Positions 9,267-17,551 are shown, numbered from the stretch's first letter. The stretch: 64,000 bases of DNA from a bacterium (GCA_019752925.1 JAIELP010000009.1:62001-126000); one strand, 5' to 3'. Notes: generated from the letters alone by a model not told the origin. Program-made: numbers and translations.

Positions 9267-10293
9267 ACCATACCTTTTGGTGAAGAAAGTCTTCACATTT
9301 TTTTACGCCCGAGCAAAACATTGCAACTTTTAATTGATAATCAAATTGCTGCATCACTTGCAGCGTATGTTCCTGGCTTTCAACAGCCGCTTTCATTAAC
9401 GGTTGTGCAATTCCTACTGCTCTTGCGCCTAAAGCTAAACACTTAGCGGAATCTACCCCATTGCGTACTCCACCTGATGCCCACACTTGGTGAAATAGAG
9501 TTTGATCTTGCATCGACAGAAGACAATCAATACATGAAAGCCCCCAGTCATAAAATGCATCTGAAGATTTAAAAATTAAGCTGTCTTTAGACTGACGTAG
9601 CGCTTCGAGCTGGCCCCAGTGAGTGCCACCGTTACCGGAAACATCTACAACTTTAACACCCATTTCAAAAAGCTTGCTGGCTAAGTCTTTATTAATTCCG
9701 AAGCCAACTTCTTTTACCAAAACCGGCACAGGGCTTTGTTTTACTAAAGACTCAATAGCTTTAAGTGCTCCGGCAAAATTAACATCCGGGTTATTCTGAA
9801 ATAATTCCTGTAAAGGATTTAAATGAACGAATAATCCGATCGCACCAAGATTTTCTGTAAGCTTAATGACTTCCGCTGTTGTGTGCGAAAGTAATTCTAA
9901 AATTCCAATATTAGAAACCAGCTTTAAATCCGGAACTTCGGATTTAATTTTTTTCCATTCTTCACCGGCTTTTGTATCAGTGAGTTCACGTCTTTGCGAA
10001 CCTACTGCCATTAACCACTGGCTTTGTGAAGCGGATTTAGCCAAATTTAAATTAATACCAAAACTGTTTTCATGCCCAGCGGTCATTGATGAAACAAAGT
10101 GGGGCGAAGAAAAATCATGGCCGAGTAGTTTAACTTTTAAAGAGACATCACTGAAATTAAATTCCGGAAGCGCTTGATGATTGAGTTTAATTTTAGAAAA
10201 GCCGGAATTGACCAATGACTGAGTACTTTCGTCTAAAGCGAGACGAATGTGATCTTTTTTGCGATTTTCAAAATCTGTAAAAGATGTACCCAT
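9250..10293 (-). CDS. fni: Type 2 isopentenyl-diphosphate delta-isomerase (FMN-dependent)
   Basis: Interconverts isopentenyl and dimethylallyl diphosphate using reduced FMN and NAD(P)H. The N-terminal RKKDHIRLALDE (12-23) is the type 2 signature. Also seen are SSMTAGHENSFGIN, AVGSQRREL, DVSGNGGTHWG and the phosphate-binding ASGGVRNGVDSAKCLALGARAVGIAQP, all of the TIM-barrel FMN fold. Length 347 is normal. It is the first gene of the mevalonate operon, read after a terminator that closes rpmI-rplT, so a separate promoter must lie between about 10294 and 10311 or some read-through must occur. AGGAG lies about 12 bases before the ATG, a rather long spacing. Confidence 0.94.
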   Translation of the reverse strand: MGTSFTDFENRKKDHIRLALDESTQSLVNSGFSKIKLNHQALPEFNFSDVSLKVKLLGHDFSSPHFVSSMTAGHENSFGINLNLAKSASQSQWLMAVGSQRRELTDTKAGEEWKKIKSEVPDLKLVSNIGILELLSHTTAEVIKLTENLGAIGLFVHLNPLQELFQNNPDVNFAGALKAIESLVKQSPVPVLVKEVGFGINKDLASKLFEMGVKVVDVSGNGGTHWGQLEALRQSKDSLIFKSSDAFYDWGLSCIDCLLSMQDQTLFHQVWASGGVRNGVDSAKCLALGARAVGIAQPLMKAAVESQEHTLQVMQQFDYQLKVAMFCSGVKKCEDFLHQKVWYGTNN

Positions 10294-10310
10294 GTTTAAC
10301 GTTTACTCCT

Positions 10311-10345
10311 AAAAAAAAAGCGAGCCTTGTGAGCCCGCTTTCAAC
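10311..10345 (-). terminator. Rho-independent terminator after rplT
   Basis: Read on the minus strand, AAAGCGGGCTC and GCTCGCTTT form a stem with a short ACAAG loop, followed by a run of T residues. The stem has one G-T pair. It separates the ribosomal-protein genes from the mevalonate operon. Confidence 0.75.
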
Positions 10346-10365
10346 TTTCAATACAAAATGCCTAA

Positions 10366-10716
10366 CTATTGTTTAATAGCGTGTTGGCATAAAGATGAAA
10401 ACGCAGCTGAATCCGTAATAGCTAAGTCAGCTAATACTTTTCTGTCCAACTCGATTCCAGCTTTAATTAAGCCACCGATTAAACGAGAGTACGTAGTACC
10501 GTTTAAGCGAGCAGCTGCATTGATTCTTTGAGTCCATAAAGCACGGAATGAACGTTTTTTCATTTTTCTGTGTTTATAGGCGAAAGCCATACCACGGTCA
10601 TTTTTTTCAACCGCGTGAGTGTATGATCTGGAACCTGCTGAGTAGTAACCTTTTGTTCTTTTTAAAACTTTTTTGTGACGACGACGATTTGTCATCCCCG
10701 ATTTTACGCGTGCCAT
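10366..10716 (-). CDS. rplT: 50S ribosomal protein L20
   Basis: Early-assembly 23S rRNA-binding protein of the large subunit. The sequence MARVKSGMTNRRRHKKVLKR with later GYYSAGSRSYTHA, AYKHRKMKKRSFRALWTQRINAAAR and YSRLIGGL is diagnostic. At 116 residues it has the normal length. It lies 10 bases after rpmI with a good ribosome-binding site (AAGGAG), and both are closed by the hairpin at 10311-10345. In many bacteria L20 represses this operon through its leader; the leader here (10913-11206) shows no structure that I can firmly match. In the usual arrangement infC would precede rpmI, but here it is 8 kb away at 19192. Confidence 0.97.
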   Translation of the reverse strand: MARVKSGMTNRRRHKKVLKRTKGYYSAGSRSYTHAVEKNDRGMAFAYKHRKMKKRSFRALWTQRINAAARLNGTTYSRLIGGLIKAGIELDRKVLADLAITDSAAFSSLCQHAIKQ

Positions 10717-10726
10717 AGTCTACTCC

Positions 10727-10912
10727 TTAAAAGCCGAATTGGCGCTTCACTTGAAGCATGTTAGCATCGTCGACCAAAATCACTTGTCCGAGATGACGTT
10801 TACGTTTTGAACTCATGTGTGAGTTCAAGTGGCGCATACCAACTTGTTTGCGTTTTACTTTACCGCTTTTTAAAACGCGCATGCGTTTTTTTGCACCAGA
10901 GTGCGTTTTCAT
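10727..10912 (-). CDS. rpmI: 50S ribosomal protein L35
   Basis: Small basic large-subunit protein of 61 residues. MKTHSGAKKRMRVLKSGKVK and later HLNSHMSSKRKRHLG match the L35 family. The ATG at 10912 follows a very strong ribosome-binding site (GGAGGAAGG). A longer in-frame reading back to 10969 would add 19 residues not found in L35 and is rejected. It precedes rplT by 14 bases. It is the first gene of its transcript here, having lost the infC gene that normally lies upstream. Confidence 0.97.
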   Translation of the reverse strand: MKTHSGAKKRMRVLKSGKVKRKQVGMRHLNSHMSSKRKRHLGQVILVDDANMLQVKRQFGF

Positions 10913-11206
10913 AGTTACCTTCCTCCGATAGGGCGAGTGTTCATAATGAACAACTTCTTGGTGGCACATCTATCAGCCTTAATTTTGAGTCTTTTAGAAA
11001 TAGAGGTTTTCCCCCGAAAAAGCAAGGACTTAGCTCGGTTTTGCAGTATCTTCGTAGGTAGCCAGTCGTTGATGAATTATTAGTCACCTTAGTAATATTG
11101 TCCAAAGCCCATTTTTTATGCGTTTTAAGGCTCCAGATGCGCTATATTAGACCTCGTACAGTTTTTGACCATTAACGATTAACAGATCTAAAACGGGAGG
11201 ATCATA
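10913..11206. promoter_or_regulatory. Divergent promoter and leader region, rpmI / 11207 gene
   Basis: A 294-base gene-free stretch that must hold the rpmI-rplT promoter (minus) and the promoter of the gene at 11207 (plus). A short inverted repeat (GTTCA, TTA, TGAAC) lies at about 10941-10953 in the rpmI leader. A TATATT at 11143-11148 could be the -10 box for the plus gene, but no good -35 lies at the right distance. No gene is visible. Confidence 0.4.
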
Positions 11207-11575
11207 ATGAAAATCGTAACTTCTACAATCGTGTCTTTGTTCGCTGTTGCTGCTTTAGCAACAAACTCTACTTCTACAGCGGCTACTGATGCTGCTAAAA
11301 AGATGGAAGCAGCGGCCACCACAGCAGCAGCTACAGCCACCACCAAAGCTGAAGATGCTAAAACTGCAACTGCAGCCAAAATGGAAGAGAAAAAAGCTGA
11401 AGCTACAGCTACTGCTGCAGCAACTACTGCTAAAGTAGACGCTAAGAAGAAAAAAGCTAAAAAGAAATTAGCTAAAAAAGTTGAAGATGCAAAACAAACT
11501 GCAGCTGCAACAACTACTGAAATGACTAAAAAAGTTGAAGCAAAAGCTGAAGAAGCAAAAAAAGAAACTAAATAA
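11207..11575 (+). CDS. Ala/Lys-rich low-complexity exported protein
   Basis: Function unknown. The first 20-25 residues (MKIVTSTIVSLFAVAALATN) look like a signal peptide. The remaining roughly 100 residues are almost only Ala, Thr, Lys, Glu, Asp and Val, with a central KKKKAKKKLAKK cluster and a C-terminal heptad-like helix (EMTKKVEAKAEEAKKE). It has almost no aromatic residues and no cysteine. Such composition suits an extended helix or coiled coil in the periplasm; histone-H1-like or phasin-like resemblance would be only compositional. GGGAGG precedes the ATG by six bases and a strong terminator follows, so it is a well-defined, probably well-expressed single-gene unit. Placed divergently from rpmI. 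Confidence 0.75.
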   Translation: MKIVTSTIVSLFAVAALATNSTSTAATDAAKKMEAAATTAAATATTKAEDAKTATAAKMEEKKAEATATAAATTAKVDAKKKKAKKKLAKKVEDAKQTAAATTTEMTKKVEAKAEEAKKETK

Positions 11576-11600
11576 TTAGCTTCTTTGATTTATTATTTAA

Positions 11601-11627
11601 AAGGGAGCCTTTCGCTCCCTTTTTTTA
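11601..11627 (+). terminator. Rho-independent terminator
   Basis: An 8-bp perfect stem (AAGGGAGC / GCTCCCTT), a CTTTC loop and a T run end the transcript of the Ala/Lys-rich protein gene. Confidence 0.88.
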
Positions 11628-11663
11628 TTTGGTTTTAGCCTATTGATGTACTAGCCTTTTAAT

Positions 11664-12221
11664 ATGCTAAAATTTGCTACTGCATCCTTTTGTTTATTAG
11701 TACTGGCTTCTTGTACCAAGAAAATCAGCGAAGATTTTATTAAAGATGTTAAATTCGCCAGTGAACAAATCAATGTGTCTTCTTTTTCAGAAGATAAAAA
11801 AGCCCGTAACCTGCAAAACACAATAGCTCTACGCAATGACAGCAATTCTGTTTTACGCGTTCATAGCCAAACGCTTGAAAATACAGAAGCCCTTAAAGTT
11901 ATAGATCAAAAAAGTAATGAAATTAAAATGATGTTTGCACCTCAGCAGGTTCCGTATATGGGGCAAATCACAAAAGATATAAATTGCACCCAAGCCGTTG
12001 AAATCAACTGCAAAACTTTTGAGAGCGAAAAAGAAATATCTCTTTTAATGAACTTAACCGCAACTGAACGTTTAATCTACGGCTCTTGCATACCGGATCA
12101 GGAAATATATAAAAGCCAGCTATTAATGCTTTACTGCAAAAACAGCAAAACACTTTATGAAATTAAGTATTTCTACGATAAGCAGTCAGGCTTTAAAAAG
12201 CAAATTGCACACTGTATTTAG
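11664..12221 (+). CDS. Predicted lipoprotein of unknown function
   Basis: I do not recognise this protein. MLKFATASFCLLVLASCTKK is a lipoprotein signal with lipobox LASC, so the mature protein starts at Cys16 and is membrane-anchored. The mature part (about 170 residues) is hydrophilic with several further cysteines (INCTQAVEINCKTF, SCIP, YCKN, HC at the end), consistent with disulphides in the periplasm. It lies alone between the terminator at 11601 and a convergent phosphodiesterase gene. The two stop codons interlock on four bases (TTAG, 12218-12221). No ribosome-binding site is obvious. Confidence 0.75.
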   Translation: MLKFATASFCLLVLASCTKKISEDFIKDVKFASEQINVSSFSEDKKARNLQNTIALRNDSNSVLRVHSQTLENTEALKVIDQKSNEIKMMFAPQQVPYMGQITKDINCTQAVEINCKTFESEKEISLLMNLTATERLIYGSCIPDQEIYKSQLLMLYCKNSKTLYEIKYFYDKQSGFKKQIAHCI

Positions 12222-14290
12222 TTACTGAGTTCTTCAAGTAATTCTGATTTTTTGATTTTACTTTTATCTTCAGACAGCAAATTCATAATCAAATGAAACT
12301 GGTCCACGTGATTAATTGTATTCATAATGCGGTGATTTTGTTTAATTCCCGGCCCACTGATAACAAACGGAGTGAGCAAGCCTTTATTGTCGTTGAGTAC
12401 GGCTTGTTTATAACCGCCCTTGAGTGAGTACCTGATGACCTGTTGATCTTTAGTTATATCTTCAATTACGGAATACGTAGACGTATTAGAAACTATTAAA
12501 TCACCGACTTTATCCGCCGGAAGTTTTAATTCTTTGGAATCTTCCCAGTTCCAAACTCCACTGATGACTTTTGTATTGGTGACTGGATCTCTTAATGCTA
12601 ACAAAGTTTTAGTGACTTCATTGCGGAGCTTTTCATATTCATCGCCCTGAGCACGGTAGTACACCCCGCCCAGACCTTTCGGATTGATATAAACATTATC
12701 CATCTGAATAAATACGACTTTGGAATTATCCCAATCGATTTCAAACTCTTCAGCTTGAACGTTAAATTTATATTTCAACCAGCCTTTGCTAGCAAATAAG
12801 TTATTCAGCAGCACTTCGTTATCCAGCGGCAAAGCACCGTGATCTGAACTGAATACAATATAAGTGTTGCTATCAGCATTTTGCATAATTTCACCGATGA
12901 TATTGTCGATGTTTTTATACATGGATTTAACTTCATCCCACTTTTGATTACGTACGTCTTCTGAAACAGTGTTATATTTAGCACTTTGTGGGTCTAAGTA
13001 CGGCATCCACCATCTTGATGTGAGCATCTGGTTAGGAGAGTAAATACTGTGTAAAACTATATTGGATTTTAAATCGTTAATTAAATAAGAAACAGCTCTT
13101 GCGTGCCAATCGAACGACAGCTGGGCCTCTTCAAGGAATGTATTTTTATCTTCATCGAAGTAAATTAATTGCGGAGGATAGTTATCAACAAAATCCACCA
13201 TTGGTCCGATTTTACTGACCATATCTTTGGCGACCCAGCTCGGCTCAGAAATGTATTCGTTTAAGTTATTATAAACCATCCTTAAGCGGAAAGATTTTGA
13301 ATTACCTAATTTAATTAATTTAATTTTTACGCTGCTATCAAACTGAATAGCCGATATTTTCATTTCAAGATCATTTTTTTGCGGAACATTTTTATTTTGC
13401 GGGTCTTTGATCTTCCAGTTAACTTTAACCGGAAGCCAATCGCTCCATTGGTTAGTTTTAATTTCTGCCAAAGGAGTTTTTTTATCAGCTGAAATAATAA
13501 TTTTATCGTAATTTACAGTTTGGTCATCAGTCGAGTCTACCATGAGTGCGTAAAGCTCCTGGTCCCAGTTCGACATATTGATTTCAGATTTTTTTGAGTA
13601 AGTTTTTTCGTCAATACTCCAGCCTGCAGCATCACGCGTATTTGTAAAACGCGTGAGCTCGGAACCGAATCCGAAAACATTTTTGTTTCCGATCATAGAT
13701 TTACGTAACTCTTCATCTTCAGACGAATGCAGAATTAAGGCCGGAATATCAGCTCCCCATCCGCCCCAACGCCCCTTGATAGTTATACCTTGAGATAAAT
13801 CCGGAGGAGTTGATCCCGGTATAGATAGCAAGCTCACTAAGTTTCCGCTGGCTTCCAGCTCATTCCAAATAGACGGAACTTTTTTAGCTGAGGAAGAAAA
13901 TCCGCCTTTAAGCACGACACTCAGCGGATATCCGAGATGCCTCATAGCACCGTCGGCAACGCCATGAGCCTCAGGATATTCTCCGGTAACTAAAGTGGCA
14001 AAATTTGTAGGTGTATGTGAGGGGAAAACCGGACGGGAATATCCGTAACTTCCGCTTTTCATCAACGCGGCTATATGCGGTAATTCACCTTTTTGTGCCC
14101 ACTCGTATAATTTAAATACGTCTTCTTCAGCCCGTAGACCATCTGGAATAAACCAGTAAAGTTTTACCTGCTGTGTTTCACTTCTGAATTTATTTTTGTA
14201 CTTATTAAAAACTGCATATCCGGCAATCAATATAAATATCAAAAATAAAAAAAGAACTTTGAATTTGGCTTTTTTATCATTGAACATCAC
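12218..14290 (-). CDS. Membrane-anchored alkaline-phosphatase-superfamily phosphodiesterase
   Basis: Predicted metal-dependent phosphodiesterase or nucleotide pyrophosphatase facing the periplasm. An N-terminal membrane anchor (about 11-27) is followed by the type I phosphodiesterase/NPP pattern: FIPDGLR (D50, metal ligand) and PSHTPTNFATLVTGEYPEAHGV (90-111). A Thr in that segment should be the nucleophile. A later FSSDHGALP, about two thirds along, supplies the Asp-His metal ligands, and SGPGI lies near the C-terminus. At 690 residues it exceeds the basic domain of about 400, with a central insertion (about 230-400) of unclear fold. The substrate cannot be deduced. An arylsulfatase- or phosphoglycerol-transferase-like role is less likely from the motif spacing. 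Confidence 0.8.
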   Translation of the reverse strand: MMFNDKKAKFKVLFLFLIFILIAGYAVFNKYKNKFRSETQQVKLYWFIPDGLRAEEDVFKLYEWAQKGELPHIAALMKSGSYGYSRPVFPSHTPTNFATLVTGEYPEAHGVADGAMRHLGYPLSVVLKGGFSSSAKKVPSIWNELEASGNLVSLLSIPGSTPPDLSQGITIKGRWGGWGADIPALILHSSEDEELRKSMIGNKNVFGFGSELTRFTNTRDAAGWSIDEKTYSKKSEINMSNWDQELYALMVDSTDDQTVNYDKIIISADKKTPLAEIKTNQWSDWLPVKVNWKIKDPQNKNVPQKNDLEMKISAIQFDSSVKIKLIKLGNSKSFRLRMVYNNLNEYISEPSWVAKDMVSKIGPMVDFVDNYPPQLIYFDEDKNTFLEEAQLSFDWHARAVSYLINDLKSNIVLHSIYSPNQMLTSRWWMPYLDPQSAKYNTVSEDVRNQKWDEVKSMYKNIDNIIGEIMQNADSNTYIVFSSDHGALPLDNEVLLNNLFASKGWLKYKFNVQAEEFEIDWDNSKVVFIQMDNVYINPKGLGGVYYRAQGDEYEKLRNEVTKTLLALRDPVTNTKVISGVWNWEDSKELKLPADKVGDLIVSNTSTYSVIEDITKDQQVIRYSLKGGYKQAVLNDNKGLLTPFVISGPGIKQNHRIMNTINHVDQFHLIMNLLSEDKSKIKKSELLEELSN

Positions 14291-14307
14291 TCATATTAAC
14301 CTATACT
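14280..14307 (+). promoter_or_regulatory. Candidate sigma-70-type promoter for a leaderless transcript
   Basis: TTGAAC at 14280-14285 and TATACT at 14302-14307 are separated by 16 bases. The ATG at 14315 lies only eight bases after the -10 box, so transcription would start at about the start codon. No ribosome-binding site precedes that ATG, which agrees with a leaderless message. Confidence 0.4.
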
Positions 14308-14314
14308 AAGTTTA

Positions 14315-15250
14315 ATGAGAATTGGACATAAATTTTGGGGGTTACCTATTATTCTGGGGCTGATTTTTGCCGTCATTTACCCCTACCTCGCATTTCAGCT
14401 GAATACAGTTATTTATTTTTTGCTTTTCAGTATTATGTTTTTCACAGCACTCATCTATGATTTTTCAGTCTCCACTTTCAACACAAAAGATTCTCCGTAC
14501 ATTGCGCTTTTTCTTTTTTTTGGATTTTTACTCATGCCTGCCATTCAGTGGCTTGTCAGCCAGCTCATAGTGCGCGATCAAATTCTGCAGCAGGGCTTAT
14601 TTTACGCTTCACTTTCACCAATTGCTATTGTAGCTCCGCACTTTGTTAAACTTAAAGCTGGCAAAGACAGCCTTTCCTACCAATTAATGTGGTTTTCGAC
14701 TCTTATATCACCGCTATTGATTTTAGTGATGTCATTTATATTCAGTTCTCAGCAAATTGATATCAGCTTATCTTCCTATGTTAGAGATCTGGCATTTTTG
14801 TGCCTCTCCCCTATTTTGATTTCCGCCATTATTAAAAAAATTATTAAACGAGAACATATCTTTATCCAGAATATTAAAAACTATTTACCGGCACTCAACT
14901 TTATCTGTATTGGGCTTTTAAGTTATACATTGCTTGGTACCATGCTAGTAAAGGTGGGTTTTTCGGCCATTAGCTACAGCGATCTGCTGGCTTTATTTTT
15001 CCTAGCTCTGGTACAGGATTTCGGGACTTACTTTTTAGCCCATTATTTATTACCTGAACACAACGATAACGGACTTAAAAAAACTCTGGTGATTTCTATT
15101 TCAATTAAGAATGTTGCATTGAGCGCGGGCTTACTTTTATTTTATCAACCTAAAATGGCCTTTGCCGCAGCAATGGGCTTAGCGGCTCACTCGCTGTTTT
15201 TTATTTATCTTTCGCTGAGAGATGGCAATAAAGAAAAATCTAAGGTTTGA
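14315..15250 (+). CDS. Multipass membrane protein, bile acid:sodium symporter (BASS/SBF)-like
   Basis: Probable secondary transporter of the BASS/SBF superfamily. About nine to ten hydrophobic segments run through the 311 residues, and there is no extracytoplasmic domain. The strongest resemblance is SISIKNVALSAGLLLFYQPKMAFAAAMGLAAHS near the C-terminus, like the conserved crossover segment of SBF proteins, and the LSPIAIVAPHFVKL segment in the middle. The substrate is unknown (organic anion or arsenite-type alternatives exist in this superfamily). It is divergent from the phosphodiesterase gene with only 24 bases between, and its last 46 bases overlap the convergent ABC ATPase gene at 15205. 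No neighbour suggests the substrate. Confidence 0.62.
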   Translation: MRIGHKFWGLPIILGLIFAVIYPYLAFQLNTVIYFLLFSIMFFTALIYDFSVSTFNTKDSPYIALFLFFGFLLMPAIQWLVSQLIVRDQILQQGLFYASLSPIAIVAPHFVKLKAGKDSLSYQLMWFSTLISPLLILVMSFIFSSQQIDISLSSYVRDLAFLCLSPILISAIIKKIIKREHIFIQNIKNYLPALNFICIGLLSYTLLGTMLVKVGFSAISYSDLLALFFLALVQDFGTYFLAHYLLPEHNDNGLKKTLVISISIKNVALSAGLLLFYQPKMAFAAAMGLAAHSLFFIYLSLRDGNKEKSKV

Positions 15251-15849
15251 TCAAAACTGATATTAAAGTTTTGATCGGATTCATGGGAAATGATAACAAC
15301 ACTGGCATTTTTGCTTTTCCAGATTTCAAGAAGTTTGGGCATTATCCGCTGCTTGAGTTTAGCATCTAATGCACTGAAAATTTCATCAAAAATAACCAGA
15401 TTGCTTCTTAAAATAAGAGAGCGCAAAATCTGAAATCGTCGGGCTTCACCCATAGAAATGTGGCTTGAGTATTTTTTCAATAAATGGCTTACTTCCAGCA
15501 TTTCTGCCCACTTGTTTATTTCAGACATTTCAGGCGGGTTCGGAATATTTACATTTTTTAATAAAAAGTTAATGTGTTGTTGTAATGTTTGCCACATGAA
15601 TAAATCATTTTCATGACACACATACAGACGATCGAGTGATGGTGTAGTCACACCTTTACCGTGAATCAGCACTTGTCCGCTGCTGACTTTTAAATGCGAG
15701 CAGATAATTTTTGCCAAGCTGGTTTTACCCCCACCCGAAGGTCCTAACCAAAGCCCGATATCTCCTTGTTTGTGAACAACTGTTATATCACTCAGTACTT
15801 TTTGGTTTTTATGAAAAAATGTTATGTTTTCAACTTCATAAGCATTCAT
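15205..15849 (-). CDS. ABC importer ATP-binding subunit (SsuB/TauB-like) with unusual Q-loop
   Basis: Energises the importer encoded with it. Walker A GPSGGGKT (36-43), signature ISMGE (131-135), Walker B LVIFDE (151-156), D-loop SALD (159-162) and the switch His H189 are all present. Two features are not standard. The signature is ISMGE instead of LSGGQ/E. The Q-loop position, expected as Gln before DxLLPW-like residues, reads VCHENDLFMW, so His replaces Gln at about residue 79. At 214 residues it is short for the family (about 240-260). The ATG shares one base with the permease stop (TGATG). Its 3' end overlaps the convergent membrane-protein gene by 46 bases. Confidence 0.87.
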   Translation of the reverse strand: MNAYEVENITFFHKNQKVLSDITVVHKQGDIGLWLGPSGGGKTSLAKIICSHLKVSSGQVLIHGKGVTTPSLDRLYVCHENDLFMWQTLQQHINFLLKNVNIPNPPEMSEINKWAEMLEVSHLLKKYSSHISMGEARRFQILRSLILRSNLVIFDEIFSALDAKLKQRIMPKLLEIWKSKNASVVIISHESDQNFNISFDQTLDFSLLPSLSER

Positions 15850-16457
15850 CAGCTGCTTCTCCAGCTTAAATGCTTTTTTTCTGCAAATAGCAAGAGTTCA
15901 TTCATGACATAACCGCAAATTGCGATAATTAAAATATCTACGAGCACCATTTGATAATCGAGGTCTATCCGGTGCAACTGAATTAAGTATCCTAAACCTG
16001 ACTGACTACTGATCAGTTCGGCCGCCACAATGGACATCCACGACATACCTAAAGAAACTCTGGCGCCGGTATATATACGGCTCCACTGGCTTGGCAAAGA
16101 AATAAAAAAAACTGTTTTTAGCTTTGATAGCTGCAAAGTAGCCGTTAGGTTCCGATAATGCTCATCAGTATGTGTTAGAATATCGTATATGATCGTAAAA
16201 AAAGGCGGCATACCACCTACGATTACAATTAGAATAGAAGACCAAAAAGATATACCAAACATCAAAATAACAAAAGGAATCCAAGCAATAGGAGGAGGAA
16301 ATTTAATTAAATCTACCAATAGGTTAAAAACATAGTTTCGCTGAATAATACGAGGCAAATAGTAACGAAGCAGCGCCAACACAAGTCCTATCATAAGAGC
16401 TAAAGCCCACCCTAATAGAACTTTAAAATTACTGACCAGTACATGCTCAAACCACAT
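15849..16457 (-). CDS. ABC importer permease subunit (SsuC/TauC-like)
   Basis: Inner-membrane channel subunit of a nitrate/sulfonate/taurine-type importer. It has about five transmembrane segments. The cytoplasmic coupling helix (EAA-like loop) runs NLTATLQLSKLKTVFFISLPSQWSRIYTGARVSLGMSWMSIVAAEL, and the last part, SLGMSWMSIVAAEL, is close to the family pattern. At 202 residues it is about 50 shorter than usual; the first transmembrane helix of the standard form seems to be missing or trimmed. It overlaps the genes on both sides by one base (TAATG, TGATG), so the three genes are translationally coupled. Confidence 0.88.
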   Translation of the reverse strand: MWFEHVLVSNFKVLLGWALALMIGLVLALLRYYLPRIIQRNYVFNLLVDLIKFPPPIAWIPFVILMFGISFWSSILIVIVGGMPPFFTIIYDILTHTDEHYRNLTATLQLSKLKTVFFISLPSQWSRIYTGARVSLGMSWMSIVAAELISSQSGLGYLIQLHRIDLDYQMVLVDILIIAICGYVMNELLLFAEKKHLSWRSS

Positions 16458-17428
16458 TAGTGATAGCTGTTGTTAACAAAATCTTTGATGTTAATATTCT
16501 TCTTTGTATTTTTAGCTGCAAAGTCTGCAGCTTTCTGAATAATTACAAAATCTTCATCGCTGAATTTTGTACGAATTTTAGCATTTTTCTTTAAATTTGG
16601 TTCATACTCTGCCGCCACTTCAAATACAGTTGGATTGGTATTTGTAATTTTAGCTTCTTCAATAAACCACTTATTGGCTTTTTCAGTATTTTTTTGATAG
16701 TACACATAGGCTTGGGTTAAAGCTTTAATGAATTTTTTTGGTAAGTTTTTATTCTTTCCAATAAAATTTTTATTAACTACGACCATCGAACATACTTTTC
16801 CTTTATGGATGGTTTTAACTTTTTTATTAGCTTCAAGAACAGCAGGAATCGGATCGAAACCGCTTAAGGCATCAAAGTCGCCCCATTTTTCATCGCTAGC
16901 CTTAGCGCGATCAATCAATGGGATGTGCTCAAGCATACCCAGGTTAACAAATTTAACATCAGTCACTTTGTCATTTTCAATAGCTTCCACTATAATTCTT
17001 TGTGCTGCTGTACCGTAAGGAACTCCGACTTGTTTCTTTTTTAAATCTTGCACATTATTAATTTTTGACTTTAAAGGCACATAAGTTGTGGTGCGATTAT
17101 ACATTAAACGCGCAATACCCCGCCAATCTGCACTTTTCATAAATAGAACAGTGGCCGGTTGGTCTGCTGTTAAAATAAGATCGACCTGCCCTGCCATTGC
17201 TAATTCATTTAATTCTGGTCCTGCTGATTTACCGATAAACTCAGCCTCGATACCATTTTTAGCGAGAATATCAGTGTGTTTTAAAATTTGCACTAATTGT
17301 CCTTGAATAGACCATGGAATCTGCCAACCTATACGAACTTTAATCTTTTCCGCTTTTTTACTGGCAGACCATGTTGTTTGCGACGAAAACATAATTAAAC
17401 TGATAATAACTAAAAATAAATTTTTCAT
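16457..17428 (-). CDS. ABC importer substrate-binding protein (SsuA/NMT1-like)
   Basis: Periplasmic binding protein of the importer. The ATG at 17428 follows a GAGG ribosome-binding site and gives a clear signal peptide (MKNLFLVIISLIMFSSQTTWSA). An upstream in-frame ATG at 17473 would bury the signal peptide 15 residues in and is rejected. The mature protein has the two-lobed SsuA/NMT1 pattern: KIKVRIGWQIPWSIQGQLVQ, LAKNGIEAEFI, GPELNELAMAGQVDLILTADQPA, and VGVPYGTAAQRIIVEA for the second lobe. Related systems import sulfonates, nitrate or thiamine precursors. No desulfonation, nitrate or thiamine gene is nearby, so the ligand is open. Confidence 0.88.
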   Translation of the reverse strand: MKNLFLVIISLIMFSSQTTWSASKKAEKIKVRIGWQIPWSIQGQLVQILKHTDILAKNGIEAEFIGKSAGPELNELAMAGQVDLILTADQPATVLFMKSADWRGIARLMYNRTTTYVPLKSKINNVQDLKKKQVGVPYGTAAQRIIVEAIENDKVTDVKFVNLGMLEHIPLIDRAKASDEKWGDFDALSGFDPIPAVLEANKKVKTIHKGKVCSMVVVNKNFIGKNKNLPKKFIKALTQAYVYYQKNTEKANKWFIEEAKITNTNPTVFEVAAEYEPNLKKNAKIRTKFSDEDFVIIQKAADFAAKNTKKNINIKDFVNNSYH

Positions 17429-17551
17429 ATAAACCTCAAGAGAAATTGTGTTTTTATTACCCCATATTTTCAATACATATTGCCAATGCAGTGGGTCATC
17501 TCAATAATTTCATACTAAATAGTTAGTCCTACTAAATAAAATAGAATCCTG

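Noticed and set aside
11188..11379. Ala/Val-rich reading on the minus strand opposite the Ala/Lys-rich gene
   Set aside because: It is the complement of GC-containing Ala codons and has no ribosome-binding site; only the plus-strand frame has a signal peptide, a strong site and a terminator.
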